DNA from: Staphylococcus pseudintermedius
GTDB lineage: Bacteria > Bacillota > Bacilli > Staphylococcales > Staphylococcaceae
Direction: 5' to 3'
NCBI RefSeq assembly: GCF_001792775.2
Contig: NZ_MLGE02000008.1
Location: forward strand, 17,112-81,111
Length of the DNA stretch: 64,000 bases
Each line of letters opens with the position of its first letter. Positions within the stretch are counted from its first letter, which is position 1. Below, piece after piece: positions 1 through 8,647 of this stretch. The notes beneath the pieces were generated by a model. The model did not search any database, was not told the origin of the DNA, and saw nothing but the letters and a program-made list of their open reading frames with translations. Both the position numbers and the translations under genes were made by a program.

Positions 1-54
1 CACTGTCAACTGCTAGCGATTGCTTTACACCTTCCTACAAAAAGCGTTAAATTG

Positions 55-80
55 ATAAAGAATGTTACAAATTTTTTTAA
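55..80. promoter_or_regulatory. Candidate CudC operator, copy 1
   Basis: This AT-rich 26-bp element lies about 65 bp before the cudC start. It matches 24 of 26 bases with positions 3548-3573, in front of the BCCT transporter gene. A long non-coding match upstream of a GbsR-type regulator and of its expected target suggests a shared operator. That role is inferred; binding is not shown. Confidence 0.5.
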
Positions 81-145
81 TTAATAACTCGCTTTTCTCA
101 AGTTAAATGTTAAAATGTTTTATGATGATAGGAGGTGTCGTCATT

Positions 146-697
146 ATGGCACGTGCAAAAACATATGAAGCCAAATTAGAAGAAGCGAAAGATATTGTCA
201 TTAATTCTATCGCTGAGACGATGGACCTTTATGGCATTAATCGTAGCGTTGGAAATTTGTATGGCATTATGCTTTTTAAAGAAAGTATGACACTCGATGA
301 AATGCGCCAAGAGTTACAGATGAGTAAGCCGAGTATGAGCGCGGGTGTGAAAAAGTTGCAAGAGTTTGATATTGTGAAGCAACGCCTAACACGCGGCAGT
401 CGTAAACAACATTTTGAGGCTGAGAAAGATTTCTTTGAGTTTTTCTGTAATTTTTTCACGCAAAAATGGAATCGTGAAATTTCGATTAATTTGGCTGCGT
501 TGAAAGAGTCTGAGGCAATGATTGATGAGATTATTGCGGCAGATGCTGTGGCGGATGCGGTGAAAGAAGAGGCTGTTGAGATTAAGGCGCAGTTGGAAGA
601 TTCTCGTGTGTATTATTATTGGCTTGAGTCGATTACTGATGCGTTGAAGAGTGGGAAGATTTTTGAATATTTTCCGATTCCGGAGTCGAAGGAATGA
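146..697 (+). CDS. cudC: GbsR/CudC-type transcriptional regulator of choline uptake and oxidation
   Basis: A 183-aa winged-helix DNA-binding protein of the GbsR branch of the MarR superfamily. In Bacillus GbsR and staphylococcal CudC this family senses choline and controls glycine betaine synthesis genes. I chose the ATG at 146 (MARAKTYEAKLEEAKD) because GGAGGTG sits just upstream; a longer frame from 107 lacks a ribosome site. Residues about 50-100 form the winged helix (MSKPSMSAGVKKL is the recognition region), followed by a helical C-terminal half. A hairpin with a T-run follows at 706-748, so the gene looks monocistronic. The usual cudA/cudB dehydrogenase genes do not follow; they could lie left of the window. 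The family call is firm; the exact targets are inferred. Confidence 0.85.
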   Translation: MARAKTYEAKLEEAKDIVINSIAETMDLYGINRSVGNLYGIMLFKESMTLDEMRQELQMSKPSMSAGVKKLQEFDIVKQRLTRGSRKQHFEAEKDFFEFFCNFFTQKWNREISINLAALKESEAMIDEIIAADAVADAVKEEAVEIKAQLEDSRVYYYWLESITDALKSGKIFEYFPIPESKE

Positions 698-705
698 TGA
701 TAAGG

Positions 706-748
706 GCTTTATGCGATGTGGTTTGAATGACATGCATAAAGCTTTTTT
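706..748 (+). terminator. Terminator after cudC
   Basis: A 9-bp perfect stem (GCTTTATGC / GCATAAAGC) is followed by six T. It isolates cudC from anything downstream. Confidence 0.8.
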
Positions 749-783
749 GTATAGAAAATATGCATTGGATAGCAATCTCAGAC

Positions 784-922
784 CGATTGCAGAATTTGCC
801 CTCGCGTTCCCAGAGGCCTTGTCTCAACTAGCTAACGCTTGATTAAATGATACATAGGTGAAGCGCTAGCGGATTTTCGACTGCGGTTGATCCCTCGGGA
901 GTCTCGGGCTTTCTTGCAATCT
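784..922 (-). repeat. Dispersed intergenic repeat, copy R1
   Basis: Read on the minus strand this segment starts with GATTGC, contains GAGACTCCCGAGGGATCA, an inverted pair around AGCGCT/AGCGTT, then CTGGGAACGCGA, and ends GCAATC. The same ordered blocks occur at 18051-18190, and in a longer form at 15331-15621. The inverted ends and internal hairpin suggest a structured, possibly mobile, intergenic element. No ORF is supported inside it. Confidence 0.65.
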
Positions 923-1080
923 GGGGTGTGAGCAAGCTTTATTTTCTATCAGTACTTATAAACTTACATCACTTCGACTTTGGGAGATGGATAAAATACT
1001 CCTCTAAAACCTTTTCCTCTTCTTCTCGACCCGATTTGAGAGTGGGTATAGTGAGCATTCTGACTTGCATTTAAAAAGTG

Positions 1081-1109
1081 TTGTCTCTTCTTTATCGTGG
1101 TGCTATAAT
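1081..1109 (+). promoter_or_regulatory. Promoter of the first antitoxin RNA
   Basis: TTGTCT at 1081-1086 and TATAAT at 1104-1109 are separated by 17 bp, close to the sigma-A consensus. Transcription should begin near 1116. Confidence 0.75.
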
Positions 1110-1115
1110 TTGATT

Positions 1116-1262
1116 ATCAAAAAACACCTAGCAAGTTGGTTAAACTTGAGCTAGGTGCAAAAAATAGCAACATATTAGTGAGCTGGTAACTCAACGTATG
1201 TTAATCATTATAGCCTATGATGAGGTGCTCTCGTTATTGCCGTAACGGGAGCTTATTTTTTT
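1116..1262 (+). ncRNA. Antitoxin RNA of a type I toxin-antitoxin locus (SprF/RatA-like)
   Basis: A short transcript runs from a near-consensus promoter (1081-1109) to a hairpin with a T-run at 1227-1262 (stem GCTCTCGTTA / TAACGGGAGC). It has no convincing ORF and overlaps, tail to tail, the 33-aa hydrophobic toxin gene on the opposite strand. The toxin transcript has its own terminator at 1119-1157, so the two RNAs would be complementary over most of the antitoxin length. This is the layout of TxpA/RatA and SprG/SprF. The assignment rests on architecture. Confidence 0.65.
1119..1157 (-). terminator. Terminator of the first toxin mRNA
   Basis: Read leftwards, a stem (CACCTAGC / GCTAGGTG, extended by AAGTT/AACTT) is followed by six T. 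It lies beyond the toxin stop, so the toxin mRNA spans the whole antitoxin gene. Confidence 0.7.
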
Positions 1263-1354
1263 GACTTTTTATACAGAACAATGGTCATGCATAAAGTACC
1301 TATCATCGTCAAAGATATTGGTATATAAATATCTAAATTGATTATGATTGTCAT
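1253..1354 (-). CDS. Small hydrophobic type I toxin (putative holin-like family)
   Basis: A 33-aa peptide, too short for ordinary gene calling, beginning MTIIINLDIYIPIS and ending LYKKSKK. It is one hydrophobic segment with a basic tail, as in SprG, TxpA and Fst-type membrane toxins. A good ribosome site (GAGGTGATAG) precedes the ATG, and a TATAAT lies at 1373-1378 on the minus strand, although no clear -35 was found. Its 3' end overlaps the antitoxin RNA encoded on the plus strand. I infer membrane-depolarising toxicity from the layout and peptide chemistry. The sequence match to named families is only general. Confidence 0.65.
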   Translation of the reverse strand: MTIIINLDIYIPISLTMIGTLCMTIVLYKKSKK

Positions 1355-1732
1355 ATGCTATCACCTCATATCATTATAAATTTCATAGGTGAGAATGATT
1401 GACATATGGCTAATAGGCTTCTATGTTTTATGCAATTGATGATACTCAGATTTCCCTCCCATTAAAAGTACTAAAATTTCACTTTGGCTGATGTATGATG
1501 CTTCTTTAAAAATCATTATAAAAATGCATATATGTTCACCTTACGAATTCATTCCTCTCTACTCATTCTCACAAAAAAGTTTTCAATTCACGACAGCCTA
1601 ACAATTATTAGACCAATCCTGAATTATGAATAAGTTCCAAATAACAATGTTTATTGAAAATCATATAAAAATGGTGTAGAACATTAAGACCTCGACGTTG
1701 TGGTTTCTGTCCTACACCATTATTTTGTATCG
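1355..1732. other. Intergenic stretch before the BCCT terminator
   Basis: Apart from the toxin promoter region at its left and the BCCT terminator at its right, I see no gene or clear regulatory structure here. Confidence 0.5.
1666..1720 (-). terminator. Terminator after the BCCT transporter gene
   Basis: A stem formed by ATGGTGTAG and CTACACCAT is followed by five T on the minus strand, just after the stop codon at 1733. Confidence 0.75.
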
Positions 1733-3358
1733 TTATAAATTGTCGTCTTCTTCGTCTTCACCGACACGTAAAATTCTTAGTGAGCGACGTTCGATGCGCT
1801 TAAAGCGATCGGCACGGCTTTGTAAGGCAATGCGGTCTCCACCTAAAATCATCATAAAGGAAATCATGATGATGATAAAGATGACAATCAGTGGTACACC
1901 TGCAACGATAGAAGCAGTTTGTAAGATTTCTAATGCTTTTTCTCCACCGACTAACATGAGTGAAAACGGAAGTAAACAAAGCGCAAATGCCCAAAATAGA
2001 CGATTTAGCTTAATAGGTTCCCCTTTAACGCGTGTTTGCGTAGCTGCCGCAACAATGTATGATGCTGAGTCAAATGTTGTGACTAAGAATAAGAACGCCG
2101 ACAAGATGAACAGTCCGATAATGATTTTTGAGAATGGCAGTTGACTAATGACTTCGATGATTGTCGCTTCCGTACCGTGTGAATTTAAAAATTGGATGAC
2201 ATCGAATTGACCTGAGATTTGTAAATACACGGCGAAGTTACCAAAAATACCGAAGAATAGAACACATCCGAATGTCCCGTAAACAATCGTACCTAAAATG
2301 ACTTCTTTCAATGTACGTCCTTTTGAAATACGCGCAATGAATAAACCGATAAATGGCGCGTAAACTATCCACCATGACCAATAGAATATCGTCCATTGTT
2401 GTGGGAAGTTCGTCTCTTCACGTCCTCCGATACCACCGAATGGTTCGAGCCATGTTGCCATTTGGAAAAAGTTTTTCAACATGTTCCCAAAGCCTGTCAC
2501 TGTTGTTTCCATAATGAAAATAGTCGGACCAACGACAAAGATAAAGCCTAATAAAATAAATGATAACCAGACATTCAAGTCACTTAACACTTGAATCCCT
2601 TTTTTCAAACCTTGGTACGAACTATAGGCAAATACAATCGTGATACAAATTAACACAATACTTTTGACGACCATACTTGACCCGTCAAAGCCGAATAACT
2701 TTTCAAGACCTGCAGAAATCATCGGTACACCTAATGCGAGTGACGTCGCTGTACCGCCAATGAGTCCGAAAATGAATAAAATATCTACAATTTTACCTAA
2801 TGCTTTATCTGTCTGCCCTTTTAAAATCGGACGACAAGCTTGGCTAATTTTGAAAACCGGTTGCTTTTTGACGAATACTAAATATGCGATCGGTAATGCT
2901 GGCAAAACGTAAATCGCCCATGCTATAGGTCCCCAATGAAACATCCCATACATTGTCGCATAGTTTAAAGCTTCCTCAGAAAAGGGTTTCGCACTGTGTG
3001 GTGGCGCTTGAAAATAATAAGCCCACTCAATGACACCCCAGTACAAAATATCTGAACCGATACCTGCGCAAAACAGCATCGAAGCCCACGCAAAGTCACT
3101 AAATTCTGGCTTGTCATTGGCACGACCTAAAGTGACCGAACCATATTTACCAAAAGCTATGTATAATACAAAACAAAAAATCGCAAGTCCCAATACGAGA
3201 TAGATGGCACCCATTTTAGATGTAACGAACCCATTCATCGCGACGACGACTGCGCGACTTTGTTCAGGAAACACCATCATCGGTATGACGGCCATCAATA
3301 ATACGATTGCCGTACCGATGAACACGACCCAATCCATCAATTTATTATTTTTATGCAA
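1733..3358 (-). CDS. cudT: BCCT-family choline/betaine transporter, probably CudT
   Basis: A 541-aa secondary transporter with about 12 membrane segments that imports quaternary ammonium compounds with sodium or protons. The BCCT signature is clear (QQWTIFYWSWWIVYAPFIG, about residue 320), as is the substrate-site helix GIGSDILYWGVIEWAYYF. The C-terminal tail is charged and acidic (EDEEDDNL), as in osmoregulated BCCT carriers. A TTG start at 3358 is favoured by GGGGTG upstream; an ATG seven codons later is possible. The 26-bp element at 3548-3573, shared with the cudC upstream region, points to CudC control and a choline substrate. OpuD-type glycine betaine uptake cannot be excluded. Confidence 0.8.
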   Translation of the reverse strand: MHKNNKLMDWVVFIGTAIVLLMAVIPMMVFPEQSRAVVVAMNGFVTSKMGAIYLVLGLAIFCFVLYIAFGKYGSVTLGRANDKPEFSDFAWASMLFCAGIGSDILYWGVIEWAYYFQAPPHSAKPFSEEALNYATMYGMFHWGPIAWAIYVLPALPIAYLVFVKKQPVFKISQACRPILKGQTDKALGKIVDILFIFGLIGGTATSLALGVPMISAGLEKLFGFDGSSMVVKSIVLICITIVFAYSSYQGLKKGIQVLSDLNVWLSFILLGFIFVVGPTIFIMETTVTGFGNMLKNFFQMATWLEPFGGIGGREETNFPQQWTIFYWSWWIVYAPFIGLFIARISKGRTLKEVILGTIVYGTFGCVLFFGIFGNFAVYLQISGQFDVIQFLNSHGTEATIIEVISQLPFSKIIIGLFILSAFLFLVTTFDSASYIVAAATQTRVKGEPIKLNRLFWAFALCLLPFSLMLVGGEKALEILQTASIVAGVPLIVIFIIIMISFMMILGGDRIALQSRADRFKRIERRSLRILRVGEDEEDDNL

Positions 3359-3547
3359 TTTTAAGCACCCCTTATTCTTTTTAACTCCTTTTCTGTTGAT
3401 TCTTGATGCTCAACGTCTTGATACAAGCAATAGGTTATCGAAAATTAAATTTTAATGCAAATTTCATACATTCAATTTAACTGTCCGTTTTGAATATATA
3501 TAACTTTTCAACAACCAAAATATTGTGAAAACGCCTTTATAAAGTAC

Positions 3548-3573
3548 ATAAAGAATGTTAAAAATTTATTTAA
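3548..3573. promoter_or_regulatory. Candidate CudC operator, copy 2
   Basis: Matches 24 of 26 bases with the element at 55-80 and lies about 190 bp upstream of the BCCT transporter start. The rest of the 391-bp gap (3359-3749) holds no gene that I can see. Confidence 0.5.
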
Positions 3574-3705
3574 CGATTTGAATTTCGATTATTTATGCAT
3601 AATTTACGAATATATATTTATTTATAGTGGGTGTGCGCCCTGAGAGCAAAAAGAAACATATTAAAACAATCTATTCGATTCATTTCCCATTTTTTAAAAC
3701 AAAAT

Positions 3706-3738
3706 TAAGGGCCTGAACAATGCATGTCCAAGCCCCCG
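3706..3738 (-). terminator. Probable terminator after mntH
   Basis: GGGGGCTTGGAC can pair with GTTCAGGCCC around a short loop, followed by an AT-rich run on the minus strand, immediately after the mntH stop. Confidence 0.55.
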
Positions 3739-3749
3739 ACTTAACCGTA

Positions 3750-5072
3750 TTAACCAAGTTCTCCAAAAGTCGCGTAAATAAGATAGATATTCAGAATTGT
3801 TAAGATAATCGCTAATGCCCACGCAATGAGATTGACCCAACGCGGATTGGTAAAGTCTTTGCCCATAATTTTAGGATTATTCGTCGCTATGACTAACGGA
3901 ATGACGCTTAAAGGTAAGGCTAAACTTAAAAAGACTTGCGTAAAGATGAGTAGATTTTCGATTTTTTCAGTACTCGAACCGTATAACCATAAACAGAAAA
4001 AGACAGGAATCACCGCAATAATACGTGTCACAAGGCGTCGAAGCCATTGTGCCATTTTCAAATGAACGAAACCTTCCATAATAATTTGGCCTGATAACGT
4101 GCCAGTGATTGTGGCGTTTTGTCCTGAAGCTAATAACGCTACCGCAAACAATGTACTCATCACCGCACCACCAATTACAGTAGATACTTCCGAATGTGTC
4201 AGTGCATCATATAAATCATAAAAACCACCAAGTGCTTCACCGCTTCCAAAAAATAGTGTTGCCCCTAAAATTAATAATAAACAGTTAACGATAAATGCGA
4301 GTGACAATTGGACGTTCGAATCAATCGTCGCATAGCGAATGGCTTCTCGTTTTTCTTCATCTGATTGACGTTCATAATTTCGTGATTGGACGATAGATGA
4401 ATGTAAGTATAAGTTATGTGGCATAATCGTCGCACCGATAATCCCTAATGCGATATATAGAGCACCCGGTTGTGTCACGACGGAAGCCTGTGGTAAAAAT
4501 CCACTGAACACATCGCCCCATACAGGATCTGACAAATAAACTTCAAAGACGAAAATGATAAATACAGTTAACACTAATACCGTAACGAGTGCCTCAATTT
4601 TACGAAATCCGAGTTTAATAATGGCTAAAAGTAAAAAGACGTCTAATACTGTCACCGTCACACCGAGCCATAATGGAATATGAAAAAGTAAATTCAACGC
4701 AATCGCACTTCCGATAACCTCTGCAATATCCGTCGCCATAATCGCAAGTTCTGTGAAAAGCCATAACACGACTGCTACTTTTTTAGAAGTCATTGCACGT
4801 GTGACTTGTGCTAAATCCATCCCACTCGCGATACCTAAACGCGCACACATGCTTTGGAGTAACATCGCAGCTAAACTCGAAATTAAAATGACCGATAACA
4901 GGATATAGCCATATTGCGCACCACCTGCCATCGACGTCATCCAGTTTCCCGGATCCATATAACCCACCGCTACAAGGGCACCCGGTCCGAGAAAGAAAAA
5001 CACTTTTTTCCATGACGGTGCATCACGATGATATGCGACCGTTCCATTAATCTCTTCTAAACTTTTTCTCAT
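3750..5072 (-). CDS. mntH: NRAMP-family Mn2+/H+ symporter MntH
   Basis: A 440-aa, roughly 11-helix inner-membrane importer of manganese. The two diagnostic NRAMP motifs are present: DPGN in helix 1 (about residue 41, the metal-binding Asp and Asn) and [10 protein letters not shown] in helix 6. Length matches bacterial MntH. AGGTAGAG precedes the ATG. An MntR-like palindrome at 5129-5146 lies about 60 bp upstream, so repression by manganese-loaded MntR is expected. Confidence 0.93.
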   Translation of the reverse strand: MRKSLEEINGTVAYHRDAPSWKKVFFFLGPGALVAVGYMDPGNWMTSMAGGAQYGYILLSVILISSLAAMLLQSMCARLGIASGMDLAQVTRAMTSKKVAVVLWLFTELAIMATDIAEVIGSAIALNLLFHIPLWLGVTVTVLDVFLLLAIIKLGFRKIEALVTVLVLTVFIIFVFEVYLSDPVWGDVFSGFLPQASVVTQPGALYIALGIIGATIMPHNLYLHSSIVQSRNYERQSDEEKREAIRYATIDSNVQLSLAFIVNCLLLILGATLFFGSGEALGGFYDLYDALTHSEVSTVIGGAVMSTLFAVALLASGQNATITGTLSGQIIMEGFVHLKMAQWLRRLVTRIIAVIPVFFCLWLYGSSTEKIENLLIFTQVFLSLALPLSVIPLVIATNNPKIMGKDFTNPRWVNLIAWALAIILTILNIYLIYATFGELG

Positions 5073-5128
5073 TTTACTCTACCTTTTCCTCTTCTATCTC
5101 TATCATTAAATGTCATATCTATCCATTA

Positions 5129-5146
5129 AATTAGGACCACCTAAAT
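5129..5146. promoter_or_regulatory. MntR operator upstream of mntH
   Basis: The imperfect palindrome ATTAGGACCACCTAAAT matches the staphylococcal MntR box (TTTAGGT-like half sites). It lies in the mntH promoter region. Confidence 0.7.
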
Positions 5147-5233
5147 TAATATTGTTATTATATATGAATTGAGACAAAATTAAAAGCGACGCATATCGCA
5201 ATCGCTTTTGAAAAATAGTATTTGAGTTGAGAG

Positions 5234-5656
5234 TTAGTGTTCGACGATATAACGGTAAATATCGTCTCGAACAGGCGTTTCTAAGTTAAAATGCATTGTG
5301 ACAACAGGTTCTCCAGATTTCATCGTTGTTTCTTCCACGGTGCCTTCAATGACATGCACACGCCCTAAATAGTAGAAGTTTTTACCTTCTGCATCTTCTT
5401 TTTTCACAAATAGATATAACGGAATGTTGCGCGCTTGATGATGAACAATATCATCTACTTCTGAAGATTTAAGTGAACGATTGGAACGGGTATACCATTT
5501 AAATTCACTTTGACTTATAAATGTGTCGCCATACTGTGTAGATGTCGTAATATCTTCTTGTTTATGATAAGTGACAAAAATAGGTACCATATGATGCCTT
5601 ACTTGATAACCATATATCGTACTCGACACATCTTTATCCCAATTCATTATTTTCAC
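5234..5656 (-). pseudogene. Detached C-terminal DUF3427 part of the PLD-helicase gene
   Basis: A 140-aa reading frame (possible GTG start at 5656) continuing in the same frame as the helicase at 5699-8098. The codons between the two pieces read through without a gap and give a plausible protein (NEFIRYQKYFRKDF). The only break is the TAA at 5699-5701. It corresponds to the DUF3427 end of the roughly 950-aa staphylococcal helicase. No ribosome site is obvious before GTG or the following ATG, so separate translation is doubtful. Either this is a true nonsense mutation, or a base error at one position. Confidence 0.75.
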
Positions 5657-5698
5657 AAAGTCTTTACGGAAATACTTTTGATAGCGTATGAACTCATT

Positions 5699-8098
5699 TT
5701 AACCTTCAAATTTCATCTCATTGTTATATTGTCCAAGGCGAATGATGTCCTCAACATAACGTTGAAACCGTTCATTTTTGAGTTGGTGTTGAAAATGTGC
5801 GGCCAATTCAATGACATCACCTTGTCGATGAATGACTGGCGGACCGTACGACTTTTCAATATCGTTTTTAAAGTAGCTAAAATCCAAAATTTTCAAGGTC
5901 GTTTCAATATCTGCTACGGTCACTGCTGAATCAATCTGTTGCATGTGTTCTAATAATTCTGCTATTCTCGCATCGCCTTCGATCAAACGTTGCAAAATGA
6001 AATGTTCTGTGTTTTTTAATCCTGGTGCAACTTCTCTTGATAAAAATGTGAGATTTTTAAAAGCATCTGGCTCTAAAACTTCTGTTGTATAACCACGTTT
6101 TTCAAGAAACTCATGATAGTTTTTGTATTTCTCTAAAATAATCAATGGATCAATCGCATTCTGGTCATTAAAATCCATCAGTAAAGGTTGACGACCAATC
6201 CGACGCGCAACATTTTCATAGGCATCATCTAAAATTTTGACACTATTTAAAGTTGCTTTAGTCAATGACTCGAAAATTTGTTTTTTAGCGACTTCTTCAA
6301 AATTAATCGTAGAAACGCCATTTAACACAGCCGGATTTGTTAAAAATTGGCGATAGTTATCTTTGTGGTAACTTGGGTCTCCAGATAATGCAATCGGGAT
6401 TAAGTAATTATTTTTATAGTTACCAATAAAATCTATCACTGTTACATACTCTTTATTACTACTTTTACGGAGACCTCGACCGAGTTGTTGAACAAAAATA
6501 ATACTCGATGTCGTCGCTCTGAGCATGACAACTTGGTTCACTTCAGGGATGTCGATACCTTCATTAAATAAATCGACTGTAATAATATAATTCAGCTCAC
6601 CTAAACGCAACTGTGCAATCACTTCAGCACGGCGTTGTTGCGCATCATCACCCGTAAGCGCCACTGATGGATAACCAAAAGCCGATAACTTTTCAGCTAA
6701 CGCATGCGCTTCATTTTTACGACTTACGAAAATAAGCCCCTTCAGTTGATCACCAGAGTAACCGTAATATTCGGTACGTTCAATGATATGTTGAACACGG
6801 GCGTCTGAAGCAAGCTTTTGAAGTGAAATCGTATCGTCGCTAATGATACCGTCCACCTCATAATCCGTGACACCAAAATAATGGAATGGACATAAGATGT
6901 CATTTTCCAATGCTGCTTGCAAGCGAATTTCATAAGCTATGTTGTAATGAAACAGTTCATAAATATTTAGTGTATCATTACGTTCAGGTGTCGCTGTCAT
7001 ACCTAAAATGAACTCAGGTGTAAAATAATTAAACACGCGCCGATATGAAGCGGCAGCTACACGGTGCGCTTCATCAAATACGATGTAATCAAAATGTTCC
7101 CGTGAAAACTGTTCATAAATATCAGGTTTCGAAATCGTTTGAATCGTTGAAAATAAGTATTTTGCAGTTGTTTGCTTATCATTTCCAGTTAATAACCCAA
7201 ATGCATCAGCAGGTTCATCTGCTAACACACGTCGATAATCTTCCATCGCTCTTCGCAAAATCCCTTCATTATGTACGACAAAAAGGAATTTTTCTGGTTG
7301 TACCTGTCTCACGTCAAGTGCAGACATGATTGTTTTTCCTGTACCTGTCGCTGAAATGATCAAGCTTCTACTTTCTCCTTGCTGTCTAATCATTTCCAGT
7401 TCTCTCAATGCTTCTTGTTGCATCATGTTCGGTATGATCGCTTGAGCAGATTGTAATTGTCGTTGTTTTTCAATTTGCGCTTGTTCTACTTCAAATATCG
7501 CTTGTCTCGTTTTCGGTTGGTACAATTTACGATAGCTTTCAATCCACGACGCTGTTAATGGCTCACTTGCTTCCCATAACTGTTCAAATTGATTTTTAAC
7601 TTTATGTACGATATCACCATTGCGATGAGATGAAAACATAATATTATGTTCGTAATTTACTTTTAATGCATGAGACGTCAGATTAGAACTGCCAACAATC
7701 ATCGACGTATAGTAATCATGATCAAAAATATAGCCTTTTGCATGAAAACCATTCACATTTGTGACTCGCACATCTACATTTTCTAACTTCATTAACTCTT
7801 CATACATTTTAGGTGAATTAAATGATAAATAGTTAGAAGTTAAAATGCGGCCCCTAACACCTTTCAGCTTCAATTCATAAAGATGTGTTTTCAAACTGGC
7901 TAAACCACTCTCAGTTACAAATGCGACAGAAATACTAAATGATTCACAGCGATACAACTCATCAATAATCGTCGCTAATACATTTTCTTGTGCATTATTA
8001 ATGAGAAGTTTAGGCAAAAAGTGACCTTGTTTTTCAATAGAACGATCGATAAAACCTTTATGTAACGAATTTTTAAAATCATCAAGTAAATGGTCCAT
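5699..8098 (-). CDS. PLD-nuclease-fused superfamily 2 helicase, truncated by an in-frame stop
   Basis: This 799-aa product is the first part of a protein that would be 954 aa without the stop at 5699-5701. Domains in order: an N-terminal phospholipase-D-like nuclease module (HAKGYIFD about residue 118, then SSNLTSH); an SF2 helicase with Walker A ATGTGKT (about 250), DEAH box (about 350) and motif VI QLGRGLR (about 540); and a helical region leading to the lost DUF3427. It lies 4 bp after a Nudix gene, so the two are co-transcribed. The family is common in Firmicutes and its role in DNA repair or defence is not settled. The remaining enzyme keeps all visible helicase motifs. Confidence 0.85.
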   Translation of the reverse strand: MDHLLDDFKNSLHKGFIDRSIEKQGHFLPKLLINNAQENVLATIIDELYRCESFSISVAFVTESGLASLKTHLYELKLKGVRGRILTSNYLSFNSPKMYEELMKLENVDVRVTNVNGFHAKGYIFDHDYYTSMIVGSSNLTSHALKVNYEHNIMFSSHRNGDIVHKVKNQFEQLWEASEPLTASWIESYRKLYQPKTRQAIFEVEQAQIEKQRQLQSAQAIIPNMMQQEALRELEMIRQQGESRSLIISATGTGKTIMSALDVRQVQPEKFLFVVHNEGILRRAMEDYRRVLADEPADAFGLLTGNDKQTTAKYLFSTIQTISKPDIYEQFSREHFDYIVFDEAHRVAAASYRRVFNYFTPEFILGMTATPERNDTLNIYELFHYNIAYEIRLQAALENDILCPFHYFGVTDYEVDGIISDDTISLQKLASDARVQHIIERTEYYGYSGDQLKGLIFVSRKNEAHALAEKLSAFGYPSVALTGDDAQQRRAEVIAQLRLGELNYIITVDLFNEGIDIPEVNQVVMLRATTSSIIFVQQLGRGLRKSSNKEYVTVIDFIGNYKNNYLIPIALSGDPSYHKDNYRQFLTNPAVLNGVSTINFEEVAKKQIFESLTKATLNSVKILDDAYENVARRIGRQPLLMDFNDQNAIDPLIILEKYKNYHEFLEKRGYTTEVLEPDAFKNLTFLSREVAPGLKNTEHFILQRLIEGDARIAELLEHMQQIDSAVTVADIETTLKILDFSYFKNDIEKSYGPPVIHRQGDVIELAAHFQHQLKNERFQRYVEDIIRLGQYNNEMKFEG

Positions 8099-8102
8099 CT
8101 CG

Positions 8103-8498
8103 TTACGCCTCGTTTACTATGATATCTACTGCTGGAATATCAGCTGGCGCCCACTCCAAACGATACAAATCTTTGCTATCTAACCATTCAATCGCTCGGT
8201 GTTCAGTAAGTGTCGGCAAGGTGTCTTTCAATGTACAACGGTAAGTCGTTAACACGATGACAGCAAAATCATATTCATATTCAGTCGTTGTGACTTTGTC
8301 GCCCACTTCTAAATCACACTTCATTTCTTCACGAATTTCTCTCTTTAAAGCTTCAACGTCCGTTTCTCCTTGCTCAATTTTGCCGCCTGGAAATTCCCAT
8401 AATAAAGGTAAACTCATACTTTCACTTCTTTGCGCGCATAGCACTTTATGTTGATCAAAGATAACAGCACCTACGACATGAATCGTTTTCTTCATCAT
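8103..8498 (-). CDS. Nudix (MutT-like) NTP pyrophosphohydrolase
   Basis: A 131-aa Nudix hydrolase that removes pyrophosphate from nucleotides such as oxidised dGTP or CTP analogues. The Nudix box is clear: G-KIEQG-E-TDVEALK-RE-x2-EE, with the catalytic glutamates. I start at the ATG at 8498 because AGGAAGGGG precedes it, although a longer frame exists. The helicase gene follows after 4 bp, and this Nudix plus PLD-helicase pairing suggests linked function. Substrate cannot be read from sequence. Confidence 0.85.
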   Translation of the reverse strand: MMKKTIHVVGAVIFDQHKVLCAQRSESMSLPLLWEFPGGKIEQGETDVEALKREIREEMKCDLEVGDKVTTTEYEYDFAVIVLTTYRCTLKDTLPTLTEHRAIEWLDSKDLYRLEWAPADIPAVDIIVNEA

Positions 8499-8582
8499 GT
8501 ATGCCCCTTCCTCAAGTTTCATTATATATATTATAAATGATCTCATAAAATGTTTGAATGTGCATTATTTACTGCAAAAATT

Positions 8583-8619
8583 AAAAAAAGACCAGGATAA
8601 TGCAATGATATCCCAGTCT
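8583..8619 (-). terminator. Terminator after the alkaline phosphatase gene
   Basis: A stem of AGACTGGGATA and TATCCTGGTCT (with wobble pairs) is followed by seven T on the minus strand. Confidence 0.7.
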
Positions 8620-8647
8620 TTGTACCTTTATTTTTCCTTATTCACTT

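Noticed and set aside
651..842. 63-codon frame after cudC
   Set aside because: Overlaps the cudC end, the terminator and repeat R1; no start signal.
1698..2144. 148-codon frame opposite the BCCT transporter
   Set aside because: Low-complexity translation of antisense membrane-helix codons; no start signal.
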